From assembly GCF_036711975.1 (NCBI RefSeq), contig NC_091973.1:4588001-4652000 (forward strand): a stretch of DNA of 64,000 nt. The letters are read 5' to 3'. Below, one piece after another: positions 1 to 11,771 of the stretch. This DNA comes from Onthophagus taurus. Taxonomy: Eukaryota; Arthropoda; Insecta; Coleoptera; Scarabaeidae. The notes below the pieces were generated by a model. The model searched no databases and had not been told where the DNA came from. It saw nothing but the letters and a program-made list of their open reading frames with translations. Numbering within the stretch: position 1 is the first letter of the stretch; every line of letters starts with the position of its first letter. A program made the translations under genes and the position numbers.

Positions 1-3000
1 ACAAAGAAATTTCAACAAAATGTTATCATAAAAGAACAACATGGTCAAAAATTCATCATAACTCATAAATTAAAAACGATGGATAAAAAAAGTTTTGACG
101 AAAGTAGTTCATAATGAACCCATAAAACCTAATTCATAATCAGTTTTAACCTAGATGTTACTATTTCCTAGGAATAAAGTGAAAATTAACAAAACATCAA
201 AATTTATGCTTTTCATAATAAAAAATTCATCATAACTCAAAAAATAAAATTGATGCGGTAAAGATTATGCGTGAAAATTGTACACAATGAACTAAGACAA
301 CTTAATCCATACCCTATTTCATCGTAGCTTTCGTTACTATTTTATAATAAAGCAAAAATCATCAAAATATTAAAATTGAGTGTTTTCATTCAAAAAATTC
401 ATCATAACTCATAAACTAAAACCGATGGATAAAAAAAGTTTTGACGAAAATAGTTCATAATGAACCCATAAAACCTAATTCATAATCAGTTTTAACCTAG
501 ATGTTACTATTTTTTAAGAATAAAGTGAAAATTAAGAAAATATCAAAATTGATGGTTTACATAATAAAAAATTCGTCATAACTCAAAAAATAAAATTGAT
601 GCAGTAAAAATTATGCGTGAAAATTGTACACAATAAACTAAGATAACTTAATCCATACCCTGTTTCAACGTAGCTTTCGTTACTATTTAATAATAAAGCA
701 AGAACCATCAAAATATTAAAATTGAGTGTTTTCATTCAAAAAATTCATCATAACTCATAAATTAAAACCGATGGATAAAAAAAGTTTTGACGAAAATAAT
801 TCATAATGAACCCATAAAACCTAATTCATAATCAGTTTTAACCTAGATGTTACTATTTTCTAGGAATAAAGTGAAAATTAACAAAACATCAAAATTGATG
901 GTTTTAATAACAAAAAATTCATCATAACTCAAAAAGTAAAATTGATGCAGTAAAGATTATGCGTGAAAATTATACACAATAAACTAAGATAACTTAATCC
1001 ATACCCTGTTTCAACGTAGCTTTCGTTACTATTTAATAATAAAGCAAGAACCATCAAAATATTAAAATTGAGTGTTTTCATTCAAAAAATTCATCATAAC
1101 TCATAAATTAAAACCGATGGATAAAAAAAGTTTTGACGAAAATAGTTCATAATGAACCCATAAAACCTAATTCATAATCAGTTTTAACCTAGATGTTACT
1201 ATTTTCTAAGAATAAAGTGAAAATTAAGAAAATATCAAAATTGATGGTTTTAATAACAAAAAATTCATCATAACTCAAAAAGTAAAATTGATGCAGTAAA
1301 GATTATGCGTGAAAATTATACACAATAAACTAAGATAACTTAATCCATACCCTGTTTCAAAGTAGCTTTCGTTACTATTTAATAATAAAGCAAGAACCAT
1401 CAAAATATTAAAATTGAGTGTTTTCATTCAAAAAATTCATCATAACTCATAAATTAAAACCGATGGATAAAAAAAGTTTTGACGAAAATAGTTCATAATG
1501 AACCCATAAAACCTAATTCATAATCAGTTTTAACCTAGATGTTACTATTTTCTAGGAATAAAGTGAAAATTAAGAAAATATCAAAATTGATGGTTTTCAT
1601 AATAAAAATTCATCAACTCAAAAAGTAAAATTGATGCAGTAAAGATTATGCGTGAAATTGTACACAGTGAACTAAGATAACTTAATCCATACCCTGTTTC
1701 AACGTAGCTTTCGTTACTATTTAGTAATAAAGCAAAAATCATCAAAATGTTAAAATTGAGTGTTTTCATTCAAAAAATTCATCATAACTCATAAACTAAA
1801 ACCGATGGATAAAAAAAGTTGTGACAAAAATAGTTCATAATGAACCCATAAAACCTAATTCATAATCAGTTTTAACCTAGATATTACTATTTTCTAGAAT
1901 AAAGTGAAAATTAACAAAGTATCAAAATTGATGGTTTTCATAATAAAAAATTCATCATAACTCAAAAAGTAAAATTGATGCAGTAAAGATTATGCGTGAA
2001 ATTGTACACAATGAACTAAGATAACTTAATCCACACCCTGTTTCAACGTAGCTTTCATTACTATTTAATAATAAAGCAAAAATCATCAAAATATTAAAAT
2101 TGAGTGTTTTCATTCAAAAAATTCATCATAACTCATAAACTAAAACCGATGGATAAAAAAAGTTTTGACGAAAATAGTTCATAATGAACCCATAAAACCT
2201 AATTCATAATCAGTTTTAACCTAGATGTTACTATTTTCTAGGAATAAAGTGAAAATTAAGAAAATATCAAAATTGATGGTTTTCATAATAAAAAATTCAT
2301 CATAACTCAAAAAGGAAAATTGATGCAGTAACGATTATGCGTGAAATTGTACACAATGAACTAAGATAACTTAATCCATACCTTATTTCATCGTAGCTTT
2401 CGTTACTATTGAATAATAAAGCAAAAATCATCAAAATATTAAAATTGAGTGTTTTCATACAAAAAATTCATCATAACTCATAAATTAAAACCGATGGATA
2501 AAAAAAGTTTTGACGAAAATAATTCATAATGAACCCATAAAACCTAATTCATAATCAGTTTTAACCTAGATGTTACTATTTTCTAGGAATAAAGTGAAAA
2601 TTAACAAAACATCAAAATTGATGCTTTTCATAACAAAAAATTCATCATAACTCAAAAAATAAAATTGATGCGGTAAAGATTATGCGTGAAAATTGTACAC
2701 CATGAACTAAGACAACTTAATCCATACCCTATTTCATCGTAGCTTTCGTTACTATTTAATAATAAAGCAAAAATCATCAAAATATTAAAATTGAGTGTTT
2801 TCATTCAAAAAATGCATCATAACTCATAAATTAAAACCGATGGATAAAAAAAGTTTTGACGAAAATAATTCATAATGAACCCATAAAACCTAATTCATAA
2901 TCAGTTTTAACCTAGATGTTACTATTTTCTAGGAATAAAGTGAAAATTAACAAAACATCAAAATTGATGCTTTTCATAACAAAAAATTCATCATAACTCA

Positions 3001-3355
3001 AAAAATAAAATTGATGCGGTAAAGATTATGCGTGAAAATTGTGCACAATGAACTAAGACAACTTAATCCATACCCTATTTCATCGTAGCTTTCGTTACTA
3101 TTTAATAATAAAGCAAGAACCATCAAAATATTAAAATTGAGTGTTTTCATTCAAAAAATTCATCATAACTCATAAATTAAAACCGATGGATAAAAAAAAG
3201 TTTTGACGAAAATAGTTCATAATGAACCCATAAAACCTAATTCATAATCAGTTTTAACCTAGATGTTACTATTTTCTAAGAATAAAGTGAAAATTAACAA
3301 AACATCAAAATTGATGATTTTCATAACAAAAAATTCATTATAACTCAAAACTATA
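1..3355. repeat. 346-bp satellite array (dimer of 173-bp monomers)
   Basis: About 9.7 head-to-tail copies fill the window start. The landmark GATGGAT recurs at 78, 424, 770, 1116, 1462, 1804, 2148, 2493, 2839 and 3185, so the period is 342-346 bp. Each unit contains two diverged halves of about 173 bp, both beginning with ATTCATCATAACTCA, so it is a dimeric higher-order repeat. Copies are more than 90% alike by eye, with some private variants. The array ends near 3355, 30 bp before a Bap55 exon, and runs off the left edge. Since the remaining Bap55 coding exon must lie further left, the array sits in an intron. Confidence 0.95.
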
Positions 3356-3384
3356 TATTATAAATTAAGAAAAAAGATTATTAC

Positions 3385-4627
3385 CGGTGGAACTTTGCTT
3401 TGTAAATCTCGATTTAATCGATCTGTAAAACCTTGGATGTTTGAATTACCTCCAGTAACAACAACGCTACTATACATAGTCTAAAAATTGAAACAATTAA
3501 GAAAATGATTAGAAAAAAATAAGATATTTACAGGTCGATGATCAATTTCGCACATCCCAACACTTGTGGTAACTAATGTGCTAACATCCAAAGTTGGTTG
3601 AATGCCACAACCGTTTCTAGCGGTGAGATTAAATAATGGCTCCGTTATTTTAAATCTTTCGACGCCAAAATCTTTGTGGTAACCGTTGGGAAATTCGTAG
3701 TGAATAGCTGGCATGGTTTTGACGATTTCCTCGTCGTATGTAGAGTCGGAAATGTGTAAAACGGAAGCTTGGAAATCTTGCATGACTTCTTTGGTCATGT
3801 AGTTGTGCCATGACGTGGTCATTCTGGGTAAATTTCTGGATTTCCAATTTGGGATTTCATCTGGTCGTGTTATTTCTTTTGAGGCGACCATTGAGGCGGG
3901 GACGATGTCGATGTTTTTTCCTTCGAGGTAAACTTTACATTGTGCGGTTAAATAATCACCACCCGCTGGCGATTTTACCATTGCTTGGCTGATTATGTGA
4001 CCATCATAAACAGGAACTGCCGATGTATGAGTTGCGCCACTATCGACAACTAAACAAGTTGAACGTCCGTTTGCAAAAGCGACTAATGACGGACTTTTCG
4101 CTAAATACAAAGCGGGAACTTTGTATTTTTCAAACATTAATTCAGTCATTTGCTCACGTTTTTGTTGGATGTTCCACTAAAACAAATGTTGGTTATTTTA
4201 ATGGAAATAGAAAAAAAAAATTTGATTTACGGCTGGTTCTGAAATTAAAATTGGGTGATTTTGTGGTTCAGTTTGGAGGAGTTTATAATAAACGTAATTA
4301 ACAACATTTTCGTACATGTCCCAATTTTCAACCATTCCCTCTCTTAAAAAAGTTCCCATTTCCATTTCCGGTCGAGTGACGTGCAAAGAAACCGTTCCTA
4401 TGTTATATCTCGTTTTGTATTCATTCACAGAATCCCTCCAAATACCAACTGTTGTTGGTATATCAAACCTTGGAGAATCTTCTCCAGCATATCCAGCCCT
4501 TATCGTATTACTACCAACATCCAAAACTAAAGCACCTATTTCATCTAACAAAAAAAAATACATTCAATCAAAACATCAATTTGAAAACGTTAAAATACTT
4601 ACCACCACCATAAACACCTCCACTCAT
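3385..4627 (-). CDS. Bap55: Brahma-associated protein 55 / actin-like 6 (BAF53-type Arp), 3' end off window
   Basis: Actin-related subunit of SWI/SNF (BAP), INO80 and Tip60-type chromatin complexes in the nucleus. Four coding exons are seen: 4603-4627 (MSGGVYGG, the family's usual start), 4231-4544, 3532-4176 and 3385-3480, all with GT-AG borders and compatible phases (360 codons). The protein shows [12 protein letters not shown] (nucleotide-binding start), [50 protein letters not shown] and VTTSVGMC, all in the order of human ACTL6A/BAF53. The family is about 425-430 aa, so roughly 65 C-terminal residues (the RLKLIA...SWIGGSILASLG segment) are missing. They should lie left of base 1, beyond the satellite. 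The donor after 3385 (GTAATA) is intact. I infer a normal gene with a satellite-filled intron; loss of the last exon is the alternative. Confidence 0.93.
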
Positions 4628-5105
4628 CTTATTTTTCTTTGTATTGGTAAATCTCTTGCTCCAAAGGAGCTTTAGGATTATGCTAAAGCTGTAATTTAGT
4701 ATCCATGAGACCTGACGGTCAACCTAAGGCGGCTTCTATGGAGGAAATTCCATTTGGAGGATCATATCAGCAGGTGGCAGCACCTATTGGCCAAAAAGGA
4801 CTGGTTACTGGTAGCGGAGTCCTGAAATTTATAGCCCGCCAGCGGATCAATACAACAGGAAAGAAACGCCACTGTTTGGAAACAATACGAAATTGTTTGA
4901 ATACTTTCAAATTGAAAGGTTTCTGCAAAAAAATAAAATTAAATTAATTATTATTTATTTCATTTATTCATGGAAAATGTAGAAAATTATTGTATTAATA
5001 TTAAAAAAAACTGGTTTGAAAACACATGACATCACCTGCAAAACTTGTTTATTGTGTCTTATCAAGTCTTGAAGTAATGTACTGCGTTTTATGTCTAAAA
5101 TAAAA
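4628..5105. promoter_or_regulatory. Divergent intergenic region between Bap55 and a zinc-finger gene
   Basis: This 478-bp spacer separates the start codons of two divergent genes and should hold both promoters. No clear TATA or initiator was chosen. Most of its middle is occupied by an unexplained open frame (4705-4947). Confidence 0.4.
4705..4947 (+). other. Unrecognised 80-codon open frame, GC-richer than its surroundings
   Basis: An open frame starts MRPDGQPKAASMEEIPFGGS and lies between the two divergent genes. Its base composition is clearly less AT-rich than the flanks, and the peptide is not low-complexity. I do not recognise it. It could be a fragment of a dispersed repeat, a 5' untranslated part of either neighbour, or a small gene. 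Nothing supports a function. Confidence 0.2.
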
Positions 5106-6427
5106 ATGTTATCTTTCACTAAAGTAAGTTTTCGTAATTTAGTATCTTATATTTTAATTAAAATTATTTTTTTTTAAGAATAAGTGTCGTTTTTGTATAA
5201 AAGTATTTTGTTGTGAAAAATGTCGCCAAAAGCACGAATTAAAAATTCATGATATTTACCCAAATTGTGATATTTGCGCTTACGGAAGCATAGTTTTAAA
5301 ATTACCGACCGATGATTTATTGAATCACATCAAAGAGAAACATTGGCCTTTACATTGCGTTGATTGTAATCGAATCTTCGGCGCCGTCCACGAATTAATT
5401 TTACATAACAAATGTCCTTTGGCTAAAATCGAAGAAACTCCTTTAAACTACGACGCAGATACAAACGGAAAAATTGTTAATTTTGATTCAGGATCCATCG
5501 AAATACCATTCAAAAACATCACACCATCCGGAGGTGAAATATTTGATTATTCAAAAATGGGCTATTTAACAACGAGCACACCGCGAGCCGTTTCCGATAA
5601 AGTTATGAACATTTTTGAGTCAGTGACAACCAGCGAAATTAAAAGTAAAACTGATGAAGATTTTGTTAGCAACGCAACGACAGATGATGTAAAAGTGAAA
5701 CGATCTACAAGAACGGTTACTTTTAATGAAACACCCACTTATGAGTCATTAAGAAAAACCCCCCAAGAACAAACATCTTTAAAAAGCTCCTTAAAAAAAA
5801 CATCTTTTACAAAAACCCCAGAAAAATTAGAAATCGAAAACGTTTCTAATGATATTCAAACCCCTCAGAACTGCCCAACAATTTGGGAAACAGCAACAGA
5901 AACTCCTACACAAGATGAACTAGAAATTGAAAATTCATTTGATACCATGTTTGATTCTTGCGTATCAAGCATCCAAATCGAAGATATAACATTTGAAGGT
6001 ACCCAAAAAAAAATTAAATCAAATATTTTTCATTAATAATAATTAATATTTTCATTTTCTTTTAGAAATAACAAAAAATAATATTCAAGTTTTAAAGGAG
6101 GCCCAAAACATTTTTCAAAAATCCCAACATATCAGCATATGGACCTCCATGACGTGCTTAGTAAAAAATTTTGTGAGCGGATTAAGTTCATCTTCGCAGG
6201 ATTTAAATAAAGATTGCTTACAATTGGAAACGCCGCGTTCCAACGCGAAAAAACGCCGAATCCAAGATGATACCACCTTTGAGGAAAACGAGAAATTTGA
6301 GAAATTAAAAAAAATGAAATTAACCGATATTAAGTGCCGAAAACCGATTAATAATACGATTCCTTATTTGTTTATAAGAAAAGAGAAACCAAGTTGTGAT
6401 AAATCAACACAAACTGATTTGGATTAA
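5106..6427 (+). CDS. Zinc-finger-like nuclear protein of unknown family (399 aa)
   Basis: Three exons join in frame: 5106-5123 (MLSFTK), 5179-5998 and 6066-6427, with donors GTAAGT and GTACCC and AG acceptors. The N-terminal 80 residues hold paired cysteines and histidines: CRFC-x5-CCEKC, then CDIC, H, H, then CVDC and H-x4-HNKC. This looks like two or three zinc-binding fingers of C2H2/CCHC type. The rest is Ser/Thr/Glu-rich, low in structure, with many T-P and S-P dipeptides (TPSGG, ETPTYES, KTPQEQ, KTPEK, ETPTQD), so a phosphorylated nuclear protein is plausible. The C-terminus has a basic KKRR patch (NAKKRRIQ) and ends KSTQTDLD. The architecture recalls insect nuclear-envelope protein fs(1)Ya, but I cannot confirm this and give no symbol. 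Confidence 0.75.
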
Positions 6428-9073
6428 CGCCTAAAATGTGTTGGAAAAAAACAATTGCTTTAAATAGTAATATATTTATTTCAATAATTTATAAAGTAAC
6501 CTATTTTTTTTGTTTAAGTTATCCTTCTTTTTGTAGCGATTAAAAATAAAAAAAAACGTTATTACAGTTTGATGAAATGTACAGATATGCAAAAATAAAT
6601 ACTGTAAAGAAATCCGTTAATTTTAATTAAATATTTACACAAAAAAACGAAAGTAAGTATACTCGGGGAGGATTGTTTGGGTGGGGTGATCGAACAACTA
6701 GAAACTAGCTTTAAGAAATAAATTAAAAGAAAAATAAATCGTCAAAACTAAGGAAATGAGAAAAATATCACATATCGATAGAATATTACATACAGGAAGT
6801 TACACGAGTACCCTGGGTCAGTGACTTTTCGTTGGTTTTTGTTTTAGGGGGGAAAGCGGAAATCGGGCAATTTTTTAAGACAGGGAAAAGTGGCCGTTTT
6901 ACTCGGAAATACTTAAAAGCCTATTTTTTTCTCATTATTTTTTTATCTTCCTCTTCGTAACCATACACGACTTATGTCTAACATATAATGAAGGTTATAC
7001 AGCGACAGTAGACATCATACGTCTCTCCACTTCTTCCTATGTATTTATATTTATGTATATATTATATATCACAAAATGTTCGATCTGTAACGTTATTTTT
7101 TTTTTATCATTATTTTTTTATCGAAAAACACGACAAGCAAACCTCGCTACACTCGCGCACGCTTTTAGAAAAAGATAAATTGAACTGTATCACAGATATT
7201 TCGTAACTAAATTAACAAAATAAAAAAATATATAGGAAGAGAGATAAATGTTTTAATTACAGTAAAACCTCCATATTACGGAAGTCGTTAAAACAACTTA
7301 AGACGTGACTTTCTAGTTCTAGGTTCTATGTTGTAATTGTTATTCAGCGCTAAATTGTTGTATATTCGGATTTAGCACTACGTCTCTTAAGACGGCTAAA
7401 CCCGAATATTTTTAGTTCAAGGTGTAGTGTTAGTTCTAAAACTAAAACTAGAACTAACACTAGACCTAGAACTAGAAAGTTTCGGGTTTAGCCGTGCGTC
7501 TTCAGACGAATTGTTATTCAGCGCTAAATTGTTGTATGTTTTTATTGAACGAAATGTAAAACTAACACTAGAACTAGAAAACTCGATCAAGATCTTAATT
7601 TGATATAATGAACGAATAAAATAAATTAAGCATTTCCTCCCGAATCCGATATTAATCTGTTATATTGAGGTTTTACTGTATTAAAGAAAAAAGTAAACAA
7701 AAAATAAGTATTAAGAGAGGAAAGAATGAAACCTTAAAAAATAATCTAAAACAGTTTGGATTTATTCCCAAGCGCGTGCGCAACGATATTTTTAACTCGT
7801 TATAAAATGATGCGCACGCGCGAAAGAATAAAAAAAAATTGTTTATATCGTTACTAAATCGATACATTCAAAAAAACTAATCTAAACTAAACTAAACGAT
7901 TCTTCTTTTTCGTATTTGTACAATCGTGGAAAATAATAGGAAGGAGAAATCATCCACCAAGTCATGATTCATCTTAATCCATTTTTTGTCGTTTTGGTTA
8001 TTTAAAAGAAACGTTATTTTTGATAATAAATTACAACCATACTCGTTCGTTTTCGTACAGATCGCGTTAATATATATTTTTTTACTTCAATTTTCATCAA
8101 CATCACGAAAACTTTTTTAACACCCTTTTACATTCGCACCCAGCTAAACTAATTCGTACGCACATCTATAAATATATATATATTATTCATATATAATTCA
8201 TCTCATATATAGATCGTATTTATATATATGTACATTTACACGGAAGAGTTTTTTTTACTTTTTTTGTAATGCTTTTAGTATTGTTTTTTTTAGACAGAGC
8301 AACCTCGACACAATAAAAGACAGTGAAAAACTAATGTATGTCATATATATAATATATATTTTTTGAATGAAACGTTTACGTTCGGTATTTTTGAATAATA
8401 TTTGAATTTTCTTGGTGTTTTTGTTTTTAAAAGGAATCTACAAAACGTAAACGTTTATATCATTACTTTTTTATTTCGTTCTTTCTAAAGTAGGCTCTAG
8501 ATTTTTTTGATCAACGCAGATACAATCTAAGCGTACCTTCGAAGTTGCGCTAAAAGATCATTGACGTTATTACAACCAGATGAGGCGTACACCTCGTTAA
8601 GAACATGCCTTTGGCGAACGGAAACATGTAATCGAGTGCACAGGTACACGAACGAGCAAAACAATTTGTACAACCGGAGAAAGATATATAGAGAGGTATT
8701 TTTTAATGAGATAATAACAACGCTAGGGCTAAAAGCAGTGTAACAGCTGTAATTAGTAAATTAAAAGAAGTCTTTGATTAAAAATTTATCAAAAAGATGT
8801 TTATTTTTGATCAAAGACATAAGACGAATTAAAAAAAGTGCTACAATTTTCTGTGAGGAAAGAAGATTTGAGGTTTTTTTTTTGATCGATCGCTTTTTTA
8901 TAGTTTTTAAGAAAAACTTTTATTTAAAAATTTGTTCAAAATGACTAGAGTCAAATTTTGGAATCCTCACAATGTAACTGGTCTAGTAAACGTTAATTTT
9001 TTTTATGTTTTAAGAAATCACAGCTGTACAATGTACGTGTTCCACCTTAAAAATTCCCGTAGTTCGTTCGGAA
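6428..9073. other. Convergent intergenic region / 3' UTRs
   Basis: No coding gene is seen between the plus-strand zinc-finger gene and the minus-strand BTBD7. It is AT-rich, with long T and TA runs and microsatellite-like TATATA stretches at 7050-7070 and 8160-8240. Candidate AATAAA signals lie near 6592 (plus). Much of 8000-9073 is probably BTBD7 3' UTR. A foldback repeat unit occupies about 7296-7580. Confidence 0.5.
7296..7590. repeat. Foldback CTAG-type repeat, one copy
   Basis: It contains complementary arms such as CTAAACCCGAATATTT and GGGTTTAGCCGTGCGTC, and the palindrome-rich run TAGTTCTAAAACTAAAACTA. A module TTCAGCGCTAAATTGTTGTA occurs twice (about 7345 and 7518). The same modules recur at 22900, 30900, 32780 and 35890-36450. 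Confidence 0.75.
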
Positions 9074-11771
9074 CTATAAGTACCTTGGCATTATGGAGTG
9101 GTAGCCCTGCGTGTCCGACCGAATATGCGGATAAGTGCTTAAGTTATATCTACGGTAAGAAATTGGGACATGACGGGGGTTTTGCAATTCGGCAGGATTT
9201 CCATGTAAATGCGCCGCTCCGTCACCTAAATCCAATTCCATTTCTTGTTGTTCCTGTAATTGTATTTGTCCTAATGTTGATGTAGCCATTGCAACGTCGG
9301 GCATAATATCGGAAAGGTGTCCATCGCTACACGAACTACTTTCCGGTTCGTTTACAAACCGAAATTCACCCTCGGGAACTAGAGCAGGAAGTTCGTGTCT
9401 GGGTGGTTGATATCCACTTTGTCTTGGAAATGTCATATGGTTGTAACAATTACGAACGATAGATAATTTGGCGGGAGAAGGTTGTACGGGTTCTTGACTA
9501 ACAGTATTAATCTCATTTTCAGTTTTATCGGGTACATAAAAACAGTTTTCTAACATATCCGCTACCGGATCTGGTAGATTGAATTCACGAACAACTCTCA
9601 ATCGAATTTGTTTGTATATTTCATGCCGTGATGAAAGAGGATAATTCAAGGCTCTCTGACATATGGGAGATTGTTTTAATTTTTGTTCCCTTTTTAACAT
9701 CGCGTTCATTATACCCGGATCAGGAACAGGAAGTGACGAAGCTAATACATCAACACCAGCAGTTCCATGTACCCTTGGTTTATCTTCAACCATATACAAA
9801 GTATCAGGAATATCTGGTATATATCGAGATCTTCTCATCCGCATTATTTCCCCATCTTGCACTAAATGATCCTCAACCAAAACTTTAACTTCCTCATAAT
9901 AAGGCATAAATAATCTCGGTTGGACAAACAATCCATTATTTTTTCCTCTTATCCAAGCGTTCACCCGTAAATTTTCACGTTCACCTCCAATCATATGACT
10001 CGGAGGTGTACTCACCAAACCACGACGTATTGCTTGGTTTAAAACATCGCTATTTGGCGGAAGCACATGATCCATTCTTACTAATGGCAGAAGATCTGAT
10101 AAAATTTCACGAAGTTCCACATCACTTAAATCACGCTTTTTTACTCCTTTACGTGTCACAGAATGCGCAGTGTGACTCAATAAATTTGGTTCTAAACAAA
10201 AAAATAATAAATATTAATAAAATTATAAAATTATAAAATCGACATCTTACCTCGATCTTCCATACGTCGAATAAGTTCATTTTCACCCCATTTAAGTACA
10301 GCATGCAATATTTCAAGTTCACTAGCTTGTAAAAACGGACTTTTCAAAACTTCTATTAAGTGTTCTTTGTCGAGGTGATGAAGAACAGGTGATTGCACAA
10401 TTGGTTGGAATTCTTCGCGTAGGAAATGCAAAGTCTAAAATTAGATCGGTTAAATTTGATTCATAAAAATAATTTAAAAAAAAATACTTGTCTGTGAACC
10501 CAAGCAGAACCGTGAGGTTGTTTAGCCCATTGTAAAATGGTCGGTAACGTGTCTAAAGACAACCAGTCAAGTATAAGATCTTCACAGCCTTGTGCGAGAA
10601 TATCCAGTTCAAGAAACCGTCCAATTTGATACAGCTCCATGGCCTCTTCAAGTGGTGAAGGACGAACGCGTCCGGTGTGCGCTAATGCTTGAGCTTCGCC
10701 GAGTCCGCCTCCACATCCAGCTCGAGAAATAAGGGTTAAATCGACTTGATCTAAATAAATAGCGTGCAATAAAACCCTGGCATATCTTTTTGGAATGACG
10801 GTTTCGTCCAAAACGATTCTGGTGGGGATGTGAAGAGCACGTTCGGTGTGTTCTTCACCACTTCTGGATCGTCGCTGCAATAAGTTTCTAAAGAATGGAG
10901 ATCTAGCGGATAATATAGCTTTGTGACATGGTAATTCTAATTTCGGACGAAATCCGTATTCGGAACTTCCGGAATCGGGTCGTTGGCAATCGGAACCGTC
11001 GGATGTAAACACTAAAGCGGCGTCGGCGTAATCTCCGGTTTCTAATAAATATCTTAAGTCTACTTCAAGAGCATTTGGAGTACCAAATTCTTCACGTAAT
11101 CTTCGCAATAAATTCAAATCGATGTTTGTGTCATGAGGGCAAATATCTCCGGTATACAAATAACGTAATAGAGCAGAGAATAGTTGAACGTCTACCGTTG
11201 CCGTACGTAATTCTAAGCAAATTCTTGCGCCATAACCCGGACAACCAGCTAAGAGATCACGGAAATAAGGACAACGGGCTGATAATAGTGCACGGTGTAT
11301 TGGAAAACAAGCGCCACGATATACCAAATCAGCATCCGTACAGTATTTAAAATCGTACAGGTCTGATAAATCTTGTTTAAACGTTGCCGCGGCCGGCCTG
11401 GCCAGTTCGGCTTGAACACATAAATCTTTCAACGATTCCAACGCTTCATATTCTTCCAAAAGAGCAGAAACCTCCAACGAGCTCCAATCAGAGACCAACT
11501 CGCGCAACATACGACCATGGTCGCAAGTTTTCGAAGATCTCCTCCTTCTGATGAACTTCTTCTTCAACGTCGCAAAACCAGTTACTTTCTTCTTCCGTTC
11601 CCTGCAGACATTTCATTTCTAATCACTTCAGATCGAAAAAGAGATCGATTTTATTTACCTAACAATAACGCCCATAGCATCTCGATATCCTGGCATCGAA
11701 TCAGTCAGCCCTACGCCTGCAGGCGTCCCACCCGGCTCGCCAGAGCTCGTCGTCGACGCGTTAACCCCCAT
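9074..11771 (-). CDS. BTBD7: BTB/POZ domain-containing protein 7 (BTBD7)
   Basis: Coding exons are 11659-11771, 10488-11601, 10251-10434 and 9074-10191; they total 2529 nt (842 aa) in one frame. The start MGVNAS matches the family's MGANAS, a likely N-myristoylation site, followed by a basic segment (ERKKKVTGFATLKKKF). Two BTB/POZ domains follow: YCTDADLVYRG...FPIHRALLSARCPYFRDLL from about residue 124, and CHKAILSARSPFFRNLLQRR from about residue 260. A BACK-like region (AMELYQIGRFLELD, GCEDLI) comes next, then the conserved EDREPNLLSHTAHSVTRKG block. The acidic and proline-rich tail is shorter than in human (1132 aa). BTBD7 regulates epithelial dynamics and branching in vertebrates; the insect role is unknown. 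A possible non-coding 5' exon acceptor (AG before GCTGTGTC) lies near 11907. Confidence 0.95.

Noticed and set aside
1-3355. CRISPR-like direct repeats
   Set aside because: Period is 346 bp with no unique spacers, in a eukaryotic genome with spliced genes. It is a satellite.
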